64,000 nucleotides of DNA from an uncultured Eubacterium sp. Its GTDB lineage: Bacteria; Bacillota; Clostridia; Lachnospirales; Lachnospiraceae. The stretch lies in the NCBI GenBank assembly GCA_910584345.1, contig CAJTZX010000001.1, positions 121,816 to 185,815 of the forward strand. The letters run 5' to 3'. Below are positions 8,724 through 17,819 of this stretch, piece by piece (positions within the stretch are counted from its first letter, which is position 1; each line of letters starts with the position of its first letter). Both the position numbers and the translations under genes were made by a program. The notes under the pieces were generated by a model. The model ran no database searches, had not been told where the DNA came from, and saw only the letters and a program-made list of their open reading frames with translations.

Positions 8724-10526
8724 ATGGACTTTTATGGTTTTTATACAGGAAAAATATTTGATGCCTATCAGTTTCTAGGCGCACATTTGACAGACCACGG
8801 AGCTGATTTTCGAACTTTTGCTCCTGGTGCATCTAAAATTGCTCTGATTGGTGAATTTAATAACTGGCAGGAAACACAAATGAATAAAATCCACGATGGA
8901 CATTTCTGGGAATGCCATATAGAAAACGCATCTGCAGGCATGATGTATAAATACCGCATCTATGGCCGTGACGGACGCTGCATAGATCATTGCGATCCAT
9001 ACGGATTCGGTATGGAACTGCGTCCAAATTCAGCATCGTTGATCCGTAATATGGATACTTACAAATTTGAAGACAAAAAATGGATGCAATCCCGCAACGA
9101 CTGCAAAAACAAACCGTTGAATATATATGAAATCCATATGGGATCTTTCCGCAAACCGTCAGAAAAACCGGATGACTGGTATTCTTATGAAGAAATGGCA
9201 GATATCCTTATCCCTTACTTAAAAGAAAATGGCTATAATTATTTGGAAGTTATGCCTTTAAATGAATATCCATGTGATGAATCCTGGGGTTATCAGTCGA
9301 CCGGATTCTACAGCCCAACATCCAGATATGGTACGGCAGACCAATTAAAAGCATTTATAGACAACTGTCACCAGAATCAAATCGGTATCATTATGGATTT
9401 TGTTCCAGTGCACTTTGCAGTCGATGATTACGCACTAAACTGTTATGATGGAACCGCATTATATGAATATCCTCACAACGCAGTTGGCGTCAGTGAATGG
9501 GGCAGCTGTAATTTTATGCATTCCCGCGGTGAAGTGCGCAGCTTTTTGCAGTCAGCAGCAAATTACTGGCTGACAGAATACCATATTGATGGTTTGCGAA
9601 TGGATGCCATCAGCCGTGCCATTTACTGGCAGGGCGACCCTGGACGAGGCGTTAATATGAATGCTGTTGAATTTTTAAAATATATGAACCAGGGATTAAA
9701 AATGCTGCATCCAACTGCGATTCTGGCCGCAGAAGATTCTACTTCTTATCCTGGCGTAACAAAGGATGTTTCCGCAGGCGGACTTGGCTTTGACTATAAA
9801 TGGGATATGGGCTGGATGAATGACACACTCGATTATTTTCGCACAGATCCACAATACCGCAGCCGTGATTATCACAAACTGACCTTTTCGATGATGTATT
9901 ATTATGATGACCAGTTCCTTTTGCCATTGTCTCATGATGAAGTCGTACATGGCAAAGCAACGATTCTGCAAAAAATGAACGGCGACTACGATAGAAAGTT
10001 TCCACAGGCAAGGGCATTCTATATGTACATGTATGCTCATCCGGGCAAAAAGCTGAATTTTATGGGAAATGAAATCGGACACTTTAGAGAGTGGGATGAA
10101 AAACGGGGGCAAGACTGGAATTTGTTGGATTATCCCTCACATCAAAATTTTCATCAGTTTATGATGGACTTAAACTGCTTTTATCAGAACCACCCGGCTT
10201 TTTATGAAAACGATTTTGAAAAAGAAGGGTTTCATTGGCTGGACTGCCATCAGGAGAAAGCATGTATTTATGCATTTGAACGTACAGGTAAACGGGAACG
10301 AATTGCTGCTTTGTTTAACTTTTCCGATACGGAACAAAAAACATATCCATTGAACATACCAGACTCCGAAAAGCTGGAATTGTTACTATCCAGTGACGAT
10401 ATCCGCTATGGAGGAAATAAGGACATCAAAGAAACTTCTCTTGTACCTGAGAATAATACTTATTATATTGATCTTCCTGCATTTTCTGCCGTTTACTATC
10501 TGATTGCAGCAGCAAGGACAAACTAA
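8724..10526 (+). CDS. glgB: 1,4-alpha-glucan branching enzyme
   Basis: A 600-aa GH13 enzyme that makes alpha-1,6 branches in glycogen. An N-terminal CBM48 domain (ADFRTFAPGASKIALIGEFNNW, then GMMYKYRIYG) precedes the TIM barrel. The four GH13 regions are clear: DFVPVHF, GLRMDAISRAIY with nucleophile Asp294, AAEDS with acid/base Glu337, and LSHDEVVHGK with Asp405. It is shorter than E. coli GlgB because the extra N-terminal domain is absent. The start at 8724 follows AAGGAGG by five nt. No other glycogen genes are adjacent; a GH13 glycosidase at 38-40 kb is unlinked. Confidence 0.93.
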   Translation: MDFYGFYTGKIFDAYQFLGAHLTDHGADFRTFAPGASKIALIGEFNNWQETQMNKIHDGHFWECHIENASAGMMYKYRIYGRDGRCIDHCDPYGFGMELRPNSASLIRNMDTYKFEDKKWMQSRNDCKNKPLNIYEIHMGSFRKPSEKPDDWYSYEEMADILIPYLKENGYNYLEVMPLNEYPCDESWGYQSTGFYSPTSRYGTADQLKAFIDNCHQNQIGIIMDFVPVHFAVDDYALNCYDGTALYEYPHNAVGVSEWGSCNFMHSRGEVRSFLQSAANYWLTEYHIDGLRMDAISRAIYWQGDPGRGVNMNAVEFLKYMNQGLKMLHPTAILAAEDSTSYPGVTKDVSAGGLGFDYKWDMGWMNDTLDYFRTDPQYRSRDYHKLTFSMMYYYDDQFLLPLSHDEVVHGKATILQKMNGDYDRKFPQARAFYMYMYAHPGKKLNFMGNEIGHFREWDEKRGQDWNLLDYPSHQNFHQFMMDLNCFYQNHPAFYENDFEKEGFHWLDCHQEKACIYAFERTGKRERIAALFNFSDTEQKTYPLNIPDSEKLELLLSSDDIRYGGNKDIKETSLVPENNTYYIDLPAFSAVYYLIAAARTN

Positions 10527-10537
10527 AATCAATCTTC

Positions 10538-10580
10538 ATCAGGGTATTCTGTATGTATCTCAAAGACGGAATACCCTGAT
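10538..10580. terminator. Hairpin between convergent glgB and NUDIX genes
   Basis: A perfect 12-bp stem (ATCAGGGTATTC / GAATACCCTGAT, arms 10538-10549 and 10569-10580) between convergent genes. T runs are weak on both sides. Confidence 0.6.
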
Positions 10581-10585
10581 ACCGA

Positions 10586-11197
10586 CTAGCAATTTAAAAA
10601 TGCAAAAGGTTCTTTCGCATTTAAAAAATGTGTCATCAAAAATGCCCCACGCATAGAAACTCTTTCCTGTGCCAATATTTGACGCACTTTTTCTTTATCG
10701 GCAAGAATCACTTGTATCTCTTCTGTATCCTCCACAAACGCATCCGATATGTTTCCGCTTACTGTGCCAAATACAGATGCGCTCGTCTCATCTGTAAATC
10801 CTGGCCCCATAAAAAACGGTCTGCGATAATATTGGTTTCCTCCTGTATATTCTACAAAATCCAGCCCGGTTTCCTCTTTCATCTCTCTGGCTGCCGCCAT
10901 CCCAGGCGTCTCATCTCCATCTACTAACCCTGCAGGAAGCTCATAAATAAACGCATCTAACGGATAGCGGTATTGCCGGATGAGCGCCAGTTTTGGATTC
11001 TCGTCTGCGGTCACTGCGTAGATTACAATTCCTTCTGCTTTGATCGATTGTGTTTTGATTTTAATATGTTGTGCATCATTTCTGGATGCAAAATAATAAT
11101 GAAAACCTTTCCCTTTTGTATCAATGGCCTCCATTTGGTATAGATTTAAAAACGGATTATCTGTTAACTGATGTATTTCCTTGTATTTTTCTGCCAT
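10586..11197 (-). CDS. NUDIX hydrolase, ADP-ribose pyrophosphatase-like
   Basis: A 203-aa protein with a full Nudix box at residues 90-112 (G-x5-E-x7-RE-x2-EE-x-G: GLVDGDETPG...REMKEETGL), which binds the metal and the diphosphate. An ELPAGLVDGDE context and length near 200 aa resemble ADP-ribose/ADP-sugar pyrophosphatases (NudF type), but substrate is not certain. The start at 11197 follows AGGAG by eight nt; the longer frame upstream lacks a site. Monocistronic. Confidence 0.85.
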   Translation of the reverse strand: MAEKYKEIHQLTDNPFLNLYQMEAIDTKGKGFHYYFASRNDAQHIKIKTQSIKAEGIVIYAVTADENPKLALIRQYRYPLDAFIYELPAGLVDGDETPGMAAAREMKEETGLDFVEYTGGNQYYRRPFFMGPGFTDETSASVFGTVSGNISDAFVEDTEEIQVILADKEKVRQILAQERVSMRGAFLMTHFLNAKEPFAFLNC

Positions 11198-11292
11198 AGT
11201 CTGTACTCCTTCCAGCCGTATTTCAACAAAATTTACTTTTCCTAATTTTATCACACTATTATTTATTATACAATTGAAATGCGAAATCATCT

Positions 11293-12316
11293 TTATGGCA
11301 CATCTGTTTTCAACTTTGTTCCCATATCATAATATAGGGCATATCCACCAGGCAGTACCCAATCATTAAAATCAACACGAATACTGTCACGCGCTATTTT
11401 ATGTACACTAAATACTGCATCTGGATTTTTTTGTGAAAAATAAAATGCTGTAAAAGCAGTTCCCGTTAGTTCCCAACCGCCATTTATTCTTATTTCATGT
11501 TGTAATTTTTTACATGGCAGTGTAATTTTATAGCTCTGAAATCTGTCATACAACTGTTCCACCTGTTCATATTCCATAGGAACAATGACACTCTTTTCAC
11601 TCCCAAAATTCAAAGTCAGCTTTATTTTGCAATCATAAAAATTAGATTCATCAAGAGTTGTTATCTTTTCGTACTGCACAATATCATCTATTTTTTGAGG
11701 TTTTCCATTCATAGACAATTTTATAATGTTATATCTTCTTCTAGCATCTGCCTCACTTGATGCATATATCCTATATAATAATTGAACTTTATTTTCTTTC
11801 TGACATAAATTCACAATTTTATAATCAACGGTACATTCTTCGAGAAATTCATCATTTTGCGTATCTGGTTTTATAACAGATTTTAATTTATGATATTCAT
11901 AATACCTCTCTGCAGCCATCTCTAATAATTTTTTTCCTAAGAATATATAGTATCTTTTAATAATTCCTCCGTACCCTTATTAACTAAATGTGCTGATATC
12001 ATACATTTAAAATGTTACAGATTTTCCTCTGAATAAGCATCAAGCGGAAAATCATCATTTAAAATATTTTTCATTGAATCTTGAAAAAAACTTCTTAACG
12101 TGCTTATCTCAATAAAGAAAGAATACCAGCTACCAATAAAGTCGTTCCCGCATTGTTAAAACTGCTCTTTCCCCAAGATTCCCACTAGCTAAACAGTTGT
12201 TCATAATTTATGCTTGATATCGCAATCAATGCACATCCTACTATAAAAAATATAAGACACATAGATTTTGAATTAAAACGAAAATTTATTCCATTAAGCT
12301 TTTTATTATTCTTCAT
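11293..12316 (-). pseudogene. Degraded membrane-anchored protein gene
   Basis: Only the last 208 aa (from ATG 11919) form a clean frame, and that ATG lacks a good ribosome site. Upstream, the minus strand can be read as one protein from ATG 12316 (after GGGGG): a basic N-terminus, a hydrophobic helix (CLIFFIVGCALIAISS), an in-frame TAG at 12185-12187, a second helix (AGTTLLVAGILSLL), a frameshift near 12110, then RSFFQDSMKNILNDDFPLDA, an in-frame TAA at 12016-12018, more helix, and a second frameshift near a T run at 11929-11937 into the 208-aa part. The repaired product would be about 340 aa with two membrane helices and a cytoplasmic domain of unknown family. The downstream part could still be translated. 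Confidence 0.72.
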
Positions 12317-12568
12317 AACAAATCCCCCGTCATTACTAGCTTAATCAACAATACTACAATCACTAATATTTTGCAATATTTTAATATAATTTTATTAGTA
12401 TACAACTTCAAACTAAATCAAAAGGCACAATAATGAACAAATATAAAAACATTAATAAAATATTCATAAATAGGAAAGCAAAATGCTAAACATCTATAAA
12501 ACAATAAAAATACTGCCTCAAAAGCTAATACATCATTGCATAAATAACCGATTAATAGACCAGAAAAA

Positions 12569-12591
12569 CTCCGCAGGAATAACCTGCGGAG
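12569..12591 (-). terminator. Minus-strand terminator-like hairpin
   Basis: Nine-base-pair GC-rich stem with a 5-nt loop; on the minus strand it is followed by TTTTTC. No gene immediately precedes it, so it may be left over from a lost gene or back up the rpsI terminator. Confidence 0.6.
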
Positions 12592-12613
12592 TAAATATCC
12601 TTGAAAATTACCG

Positions 12614-12684
12614 AAGGTTAATGGAGACCTTCTTTAATATTCATCTCTTTATGGATTGGCTACCAAAGGTTAATGGAGACCTTC
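12614..12684. repeat. Pair of 19-bp direct repeats
   Basis: AAGGTTAATGGAGACCTTC occurs at 12614-12632 and 12666-12684, 52 nt apart start to start. Each copy has small inverted ends (AAGGT/ACCTT). Only two copies are present. Confidence 0.8.
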
Positions 12685-12857
12685 ACTCTTTATTCTTACC
12701 AACGAAATTACAAAATTATTTGTATCTGCACCTTTTCTATTAATGCCAATATGCAGTTCCGGAAGAATAATAAGAGGTTCAACCGAACTTCTTACTTATA
12801 TTATACTCATTTTCTACTAAATATCTACTGGCATTTTATACAAAAAACAGACAAAAT

Positions 12858-12881
12858 CCCCAAAACATATATGTTCTGGGG
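12858..12881 (-). terminator. Terminator of the rplM-rpsI operon
   Basis: On the minus strand CCCCAGAACAT pairs with ATGTTTTGGGG and is followed by ATTTTGTC and a TTTTTT run. It lies 19 nt after the rpsI stop. Confidence 0.8.
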
Positions 12882-12899
12882 ATTGAAATATGCCATTTG

Positions 12900-13292
12900 T
12901 CATCTCTTACTAAACTGCGGTGCCCGACGCGCTGCTTTTAAACCATACTTCTTTCTTTCTTTCATACGCGGATCACGTGTCAAATACCCAGCGCTCTTTA
13001 AGGCCGGACGGTAATCAGAATCAGCTTCCAGCAAAGCTCTTGCAATACCGTGACGGATTGCACCTGCTTGGCCGGTAAAACCGCCGCCTTTTACGTTTAC
13101 GAGTACGTCAAATTTATCTGCTGTCCCTGTAGCTTCTAACGGCTGGCGGACAATTACTTTTAATGTCTCTAATCCGAGATAGTCATCAATATCTCTTTTA
13201 TTAATTGTAATTTTACCTGTTCCTGGCAACAGATACACTCTGGCAACAGAGCTTTTTCTTCTTCCTGTTCCATAATATCTTGCATTAGCCAC
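12900..13292 (-). CDS. rpsI: 30S ribosomal protein S9
   Basis: A 130-aa protein with the S9 signatures YYGTGRRKSSVARV near the N-terminus, GGGFTGQAGAIRHGIARAL in the middle and the basic tail ending SKR that reaches the P-site tRNA. Start codon is GTG at 13292, nine nt after AGGAGG (13302-13307). It follows rplM by 23 nt in the universal L13-S9 operon. Confidence 0.97.
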   Translation of the reverse strand: MANARYYGTGRRKSSVARVYLLPGTGKITINKRDIDDYLGLETLKVIVRQPLEATGTADKFDVLVNVKGGGFTGQAGAIRHGIARALLEADSDYRPALKSAGYLTRDPRMKERKKYGLKAARRAPQFSKR

Positions 13293-13315
13293 TGTAACTT
13301 ACCTCCTATTTCCGA

Positions 13316-13744
13316 TTAAAATGTGAGAGCTTCCGGTTTCTGAGCTGCATGTTTATGATCTGGTCCTACGTATACGAATAACTTACGATACATCTGTCTT
13401 CCCAAAGGTCCTTTTGGAAGCATTCCCTTTACTGCATATTCCACAACTCTTTCCGGATGCTTCAACAGCATATCCTTTAATGTGGTTTCTTTCATTCCAC
13501 CAACATAACCGGAATGTTTGTAGTAAATTTTTTGTTCGAGCTTTTTACCTGTTACTTTGACCTTTTCAGCATTCACTACGATTACATAATCGCCTGTATC
13601 CATATGTGGTGTAAAAATTGGTTTATGTTTTCCTCTTAATACCTTAGCAATCTCTGATGCTAAACGTCCTAATGTCTTTCCTTCCGCATCTACAACATAC
13701 CATTTTCTGTCTATGGTATCTGGACTTGCCATAAAAGTTTTCAT
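13316..13744 (-). CDS. rplM: 50S ribosomal protein L13
   Basis: A 142-aa protein with clear L13 sequence: RKWYVVDAEGKTLGRLAS, then YVVVNAEK-type strand and KGMLPKGPLGRQMYRKLFVY. Start ATG 13744 lies seven nt after AGGAGG (13752-13757); an in-frame upstream extension is not supported. It is the first gene of the operon, with a strong promoter and a structured leader likely used for feedback control. Confidence 0.97.
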   Translation of the reverse strand: MKTFMASPDTIDRKWYVVDAEGKTLGRLASEIAKVLRGKHKPIFTPHMDTGDYVIVVNAEKVKVTGKKLEQKIYYKHSGYVGGMKETTLKDMLLKHPERVVEYAVKGMLPKGPLGRQMYRKLFVYVGPDHKHAAQKPEALTF

Positions 13745-13881
13745 TGGTCTGCCTCCTTGAAAATTTTGTAAGAACTCCAAAAACTCAGCCATGTCCGGAA
13801 GCTTCGTCTTCTTCCTTCTCCGATAATTATATAGTTAAAATGCAGTCATTATAATTCCTGCATTTCTTCACTATGTCAGAC
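13745..13881 (-). promoter_or_regulatory. Candidate ribosomal protein L13 leader
   Basis: About 137 nt of untranslated leader between the promoter start site and rplM. It contains a hairpin AAATGCAG/CTGCATTT at 13838-13865. L13 leader RNAs of this size and place are known in Firmicutes; assignment here rests on position and the hairpin. Confidence 0.55.
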
Positions 13882-13887
13882 TTAAAT

Positions 13888-13916
13888 ATTATAGTACCCG
13901 CTGCCGTGTGTGTCAA
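13888..13916 (-). promoter_or_regulatory. Consensus sigma-A promoter for rplM-rpsI
   Basis: Minus strand TTGACA (13916-13911), 17-nt spacer, TATAAT (13893-13888): a full consensus match. The -35 overlaps the stop codon of truA (13913-13915). Confidence 0.9.
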
Positions 13917-14671
13917 GATTTATTTGAAATATTCGCCAAAAATTTAATCCCGATCATCGTAAGTCCATGTGCCGGCGCTGTTGGTCCTGCGGCAGTACGA
14001 TCCTTCGCCTGTAATATTTCCTGCATCTCGTTCGGACTGCGCTCTCCGGTTCCTATCTGCAGTAACGTGCCTGCAACAATCCGCACCATATTATATAAAA
14101 ATCCGCTTCCTGTCACACGAATCGTAATCAAATCCTGTTCCTTTTTTACTGTCAAATCATAAATCGTACGTATCGTCGTCTCAGCCTGGGAATGTATCGA
14201 GCAAAAGCTTTTAAAATCATGCTCTCCCATCAGATATTGTGCCGCTTGCTGCATCTTTTCCACATCCAGTTTTCGATAAGTAAAATAACAGTCATGCCGA
14301 TTTAACGGCAACGGAAACGTGCGATTTAATATTTTATATTCATATGTCTTACGGCTTTCACATCGTCTTGGATGAAAATTCATCGGTACTTCACAGGAAT
14401 CTTGAACGACAATATCTTCCGGCAACCGCTGGTTCAGTGCATAAGATATTTTTTCCGGCGGAATCCTTGTATTCGTATCAAAGACCGCTATATTGCCAAG
14501 TGCATGTACACCGGAATCTGTGCGGCTTGCACCGATGACAGTGACAGATTCTTTGGTCAGTTGTGTCAGCGTCTCATTTAAAACACCTTCAATCGTAATT
14601 CCCGTAGGCTGTACCTGCCAGCCATTATAACTCGTTCCATCATACGCAACGATTAGCTTAATCCTTTTCAT
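13913..14671 (-). CDS. truA: tRNA pseudouridine(38-40) synthase
   Basis: A 252-aa TruA that isomerises uridines 38-40 in the anticodon arm. The catalytic Asp52 lies in GASRTDSGVHA, with the family KTYEYKI and GSGFLYNMVRIVAGTL motifs further on. The start at 14671 is seven nt after GGAGAG; a TTG six nt upstream is less likely. It sits between the ECF transporter genes and rplM, an arrangement common in Firmicutes. Confidence 0.95.
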   Translation of the reverse strand: MKRIKLIVAYDGTSYNGWQVQPTGITIEGVLNETLTQLTKESVTVIGASRTDSGVHALGNIAVFDTNTRIPPEKISYALNQRLPEDIVVQDSCEVPMNFHPRRCESRKTYEYKILNRTFPLPLNRHDCYFTYRKLDVEKMQQAAQYLMGEHDFKSFCSIHSQAETTIRTIYDLTVKKEQDLITIRVTGSGFLYNMVRIVAGTLLQIGTGERSPNEMQEILQAKDRTAAGPTAPAHGLTMIGIKFLANISNKS

Positions 14672-14706
14672 ACGCAAACTCTCCGAAATGTTGCAGCATA
14701 AACTCT

Positions 14707-15558
14707 TTAATTTGCACCATTGCCAATCGAAAAACAGTTCACTAACATATCTGTCAAATCAAATCGGCGCAGCACAAGCACTGCTGCTAAAAATGCACAC
14801 AGTGTCAAATAGGCCATTCTGTCCTGCGTCGTATATTTTAACGGCTTCATTTTCGTTCTTCCCGCACCACCCCGGTAGCATCGTGCTTCCATTGCCATCG
14901 CAAGATCATTCGCACGACGAAACGCAGCAACAAACAGCGGTACAAGCAGCGGTATCATCGCCTTTGCTTTGCGAATCAGATTTCCGCTTTCAAAATCAGC
15001 GCCGCGTGCCATCTGCGCTCGCATAATTTTGTCCGTTTCTTCGATTAAGATAGGAATAAATCGTAGTGCAATCGCCATCATCATCGAAATTTCATGTACT
15101 GGCACATGTATTGCCTGCAATGGTTTTAACGATTTTTCTAACCCATCTGTCAGTTCATTCGGCGTTGTCGTCAGCGTCATGATAGATGTGCCTAAAATCA
15201 GATAGATCAGCCGAATTACCATTTTTACCGCAGTGTATACTCCTTCCTCCGTAATATGCAGCCACTTCCACTGCCAGATAATATTGGAACTATTTGTCAA
15301 AAACAAATTGAACACTGCAGTAATTACCATCAATACCCAAATTGCCTTCAGGCCCTTTATCATATAACGAAACGGTACTTTTGACAGGCGGATGATTCCT
15401 GCCAAAAAAACAGTAATCAGCAAAAATCCTGCAATTCCACGAAAAGAAAATACCGTAATTAAAAAAAGCATTGTTCCAAATAATTTCACACGCGGATCCA
15501 GTCTGTGTATGAGCGAATCAGCCGGATAATATTGACCAATTGTAATATCTCTAATCAT
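14707..15558 (-). CDS. ecfT: ECF transporter transmembrane subunit EcfT
   Basis: A 283-aa membrane protein with about five to six helices. It carries the two Ala-Arg-Gly-like coupling motifs of EcfT, ARGADFESG (~residue 187) and EARCYRGG (~229), which contact the two ATPases. It forms the shared energising module of group II energy-coupling-factor importers (vitamins, cobalt and others); substrate-binding S subunits are not in this window. It follows ecfA2 by 14 nt. Confidence 0.94.
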   Translation of the reverse strand: MIRDITIGQYYPADSLIHRLDPRVKLFGTMLFLITVFSFRGIAGFLLITVFLAGIIRLSKVPFRYMIKGLKAIWVLMVITAVFNLFLTNSSNIIWQWKWLHITEEGVYTAVKMVIRLIYLILGTSIMTLTTTPNELTDGLEKSLKPLQAIHVPVHEISMMMAIALRFIPILIEETDKIMRAQMARGADFESGNLIRKAKAMIPLLVPLFVAAFRRANDLAMAMEARCYRGGAGRTKMKPLKYTTQDRMAYLTLCAFLAAVLVLRRFDLTDMLVNCFSIGNGAN

Positions 15559-15572
15559 ATTCTTTCATCCAT

Positions 15573-16436
15573 TTATTTACTATTGCAATCTTTTCCAAAT
15601 ACTCTTAATATTTCTTTTTTCGCATCGGCTATTGTCGCCACATCTGTACGTACCGCAAATCCCATTTCACGCATTTCCTGCATCAGATATGTTACCTGCG
15701 GCGCCGCAAGGCCGATAGATTCCAGTTGCCTGTAATGCTGAAATACATTTACCGGAATATCGTCATACACGATCTGTCCCTGATTCATAACAATCATGCG
15801 GTCTACATACTGTGCCACATCTTCCATACTATGTGATACAAGAAGAATCGTCATATCGTTTTCTTCTTTCATCGCGGCAATCTGCTCAAAAATTTCATCC
15901 CGCCCTTTGGGATCGAGCCCTGCGGTCGGTTCATCCAGAATTAGTACCTCCGGCTTCATTGCCAGTACACCCGCAATGGCAACCCTCCGTTTCTGACCAC
16001 CAGACAGGTCGAATGGGGACTGATAGTATAATTCCTCCGGCATTCCCACATTTTTTAATGCTTCAAATGCACGCAGCCCTGCTTCATTTTTCGATAATCC
16101 CTGATTCATAGGCCCAAAACAGACGTCATCAAAAATTGTTGTTTCAAACAATTGATGTTCCGGATATTGAAAAACAAGTCCCACTTTGCCGCGCAACTGT
16201 TTCAGATCATAATCGTCCGCATAAATATCTTCTCCGTTATAATAAATCCCGCCGCTTGTCGCCTTTATCAAACCATTTAAATGCTGAATCAGCGTAGATT
16301 TTCCAGAACCGGTGTGCCCGATAATTCCAAGAAATTCTCCATCTTCTATTTTAAGATTTATATCTTTTAACGCCTGCACTTCATATGCAGTTCCTATACT
16401 ATATGCATAATTTACCTTATTTAAAATGATTGACAT
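15573..16436 (-). CDS. ecfA2: ECF transporter ATPase EcfA2
   Basis: A 287-aa ABC ATPase with Walker A GHTGSGKST, Q-loop FQYPEHQLFE, signature LSGGQKRR, Walker B VLILDEPTAGLD and switch His in VSHS. The VFQYPEHQLF form is typical of EcfA2 (CbiO2). Start ATG 16436 follows GGAAGGG; the upstream in-frame ATG would overlap ecfA1. It pairs with EcfA1 and EcfT. Confidence 0.94.
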   Translation of the reverse strand: MSIILNKVNYAYSIGTAYEVQALKDINLKIEDGEFLGIIGHTGSGKSTLIQHLNGLIKATSGGIYYNGEDIYADDYDLKQLRGKVGLVFQYPEHQLFETTIFDDVCFGPMNQGLSKNEAGLRAFEALKNVGMPEELYYQSPFDLSGGQKRRVAIAGVLAMKPEVLILDEPTAGLDPKGRDEIFEQIAAMKEENDMTILLVSHSMEDVAQYVDRMIVMNQGQIVYDDIPVNVFQHYRQLESIGLAAPQVTYLMQEMREMGFAVRTDVATIADAKKEILRVFGKDCNSK

Positions 16437-16459
16437 GTGATTCCCTTCCGGCAGCTGTA

Positions 16460-17314
16460 TCACGACGAAATCCTTTTTAAATGCTGCAGCAGTTCATGCC
16501 TTGTTAAAATTCCCTGTGGCAGATCCAGTCCCGACATTCTCAGCTCATGCACAAGCATTGTTATCTGCGGCACATCTAGGCGATGCGCTTTCAGTTCATC
16601 CACTTGCGAAAAAATCTGCTTCGGCGTTCCCTGCATGACTACTTTTCCCTGATCCATCACATACACCCGGTCTGCATCCGTTACCTCTTCCATATAATGT
16701 GTAATCAGTATAATGGTAACTCCTTTTTTCTGATTCAATTCATGCACCGTCCGTAATACGTCTGCCCGTCCGACCGGATCCAGCATGGCAGTAGGCTCAT
16801 CCAGTACAATACATTTTGGCTGCATCGCAACTACTCCTGCAATCGCCACGCGCTGCTTCTGACCGCCGGATAATTTATTTGGTGAATGCTTTTGATATTT
16901 TAACATCCCTACGGCTTTCAGACTGCCCAACACACGAGTCCAGATTTCATCTGTAGAAACCCCTATATTTTCAGGCCCGAATCCAACGTCTTCTTCCACC
17001 ACACTTGCGACAATCTGATTATCAGGATTTTGAAATACCATTCCAGCGCTTTGGCGAATATCCCATATATTTTTATCCTCACCAGCATCTTTGCCATCGA
17101 CCCATAAAGATCCCTCAGACGGCGCCAAAATCGCATTGATATGCTTTGCCAGCGTTGATTTTCCGGAACCGTTATGCCCTAATATGGCAATAAATTCGCC
17201 TTGTTGAATATTCAAATCCACCTGGTCAAGAGCAGTCTGAATCATCTCAACATTGCCATCCTCATCACGTCTGATATATTCATGAACTAACTTTACAGCC
17301 TTGATAATATCCAC
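16460..17314 (-). CDS. ecfA1: ECF transporter ATPase EcfA1
   Basis: A 284-aa ABC ATPase: Walker A GHNGSGKST (46-54), Q-loop VFQNPDNQIVASVVEEDVGFGPEN (typical of EcfA1/CbiO1), signature LSGGQKQR, Walker B IVLDEPTAMLDP. Start is GTG 17314, eight nt after GGGAGG, and lies only three nt after the trmL stop, so it is cotranscribed with trmL. Confidence 0.94.
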   Translation of the reverse strand: MDIIKAVKLVHEYIRRDEDGNVEMIQTALDQVDLNIQQGEFIAILGHNGSGKSTLAKHINAILAPSEGSLWVDGKDAGEDKNIWDIRQSAGMVFQNPDNQIVASVVEEDVGFGPENIGVSTDEIWTRVLGSLKAVGMLKYQKHSPNKLSGGQKQRVAIAGVVAMQPKCIVLDEPTAMLDPVGRADVLRTVHELNQKKGVTIILITHYMEEVTDADRVYVMDQGKVVMQGTPKQIFSQVDELKAHRLDVPQITMLVHELRMSGLDLPQGILTRHELLQHLKRISS

Positions 17315-17317
17315 GTT

Positions 17318-17818
17318 TTATTCCTCCCAGCACAGACGATGCAGCTGCCCTTCCATCCTCATATTCGGAAACTGATTTTGTCGTAATGCTTCATATAATA
17401 CGATTGCTGCCGCATTTGACAAATTTAGCGAACGTGTCTGTTCCAGCATAGGAATACGCACACACTGTTTTGGATGTTCTTTTAAAATCTCTTCCGGTAT
17501 CCCTCCGCTTTCTTTCCCAAACATCAAAAAACAATCCTGCTCATAAGATACATCACTGTATAGCTGTCGTCCTTTCGTAGTCGCATAATAAATGACAGCG
17601 CCAGCATTCATCTCCAAAAATTCTTCATAGTTGACATAAGTTGTAACATCAATATCCTGCCAATAATCCATACCGGCTCTTCGCAGCGCTTTTTCGTTCA
17701 ACTGAAATCCCAGAGGTTCAATTAAATGCAGCCTGGTTCCTGTCGCTGCACATGTGCGCCCGATATTTCCCGTATTTTGCGGAATCTCAGGCTGATGCAG
17801 TACGATATTCAAAGCCAT
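17318..17818 (-). CDS. trmL: tRNA (cytidine(34)-2'-O)-methyltransferase
   Basis: A 166-aa SPOUT-fold methyltransferase that 2'-O-methylates position 34 of tRNA-Leu. Motifs: NIVLHQPEIPQNTGNIGRTC at the N-terminus, FGKESGGIPEE, and the C-terminal knot RSLNLSNAAAIVLYEALRQ. Length fits the compact TrmL family. The start at 17818 follows AGGAG by six nt and is one nt beyond the preceding stop. Confidence 0.94.
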   Translation of the reverse strand: MALNIVLHQPEIPQNTGNIGRTCAATGTRLHLIEPLGFQLNEKALRRAGMDYWQDIDVTTYVNYEEFLEMNAGAVIYYATTKGRQLYSDVSYEQDCFLMFGKESGGIPEEILKEHPKQCVRIPMLEQTRSLNLSNAAAIVLYEALRQNQFPNMRMEGQLHRLCWEE

Positions 17819-17819
17819 A

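Larger units (their letters stand above)
12317..12842. other. AT-rich intergenic stretch with repeats
   Basis: No credible gene. It holds an 18-bp-arm-rich hairpin at 12569-12591 (CTCCGCAGG/CCTGCGGAG, a 9-bp perfect stem followed on the minus strand by TTTTTC, so terminator-like) and a pair of 19-bp direct repeats (12614-12684). Base composition is much more AT-rich than the neighbouring ribosomal genes, consistent with decayed DNA. Confidence 0.5.

Noticed and set aside
12483..13014. Plus-strand open frames between the pseudogene and rpsI
   Set aside because: They lie in AT-rich repeat DNA or antisense to rpsI, lack ribosome sites, and have no recognisable protein character.
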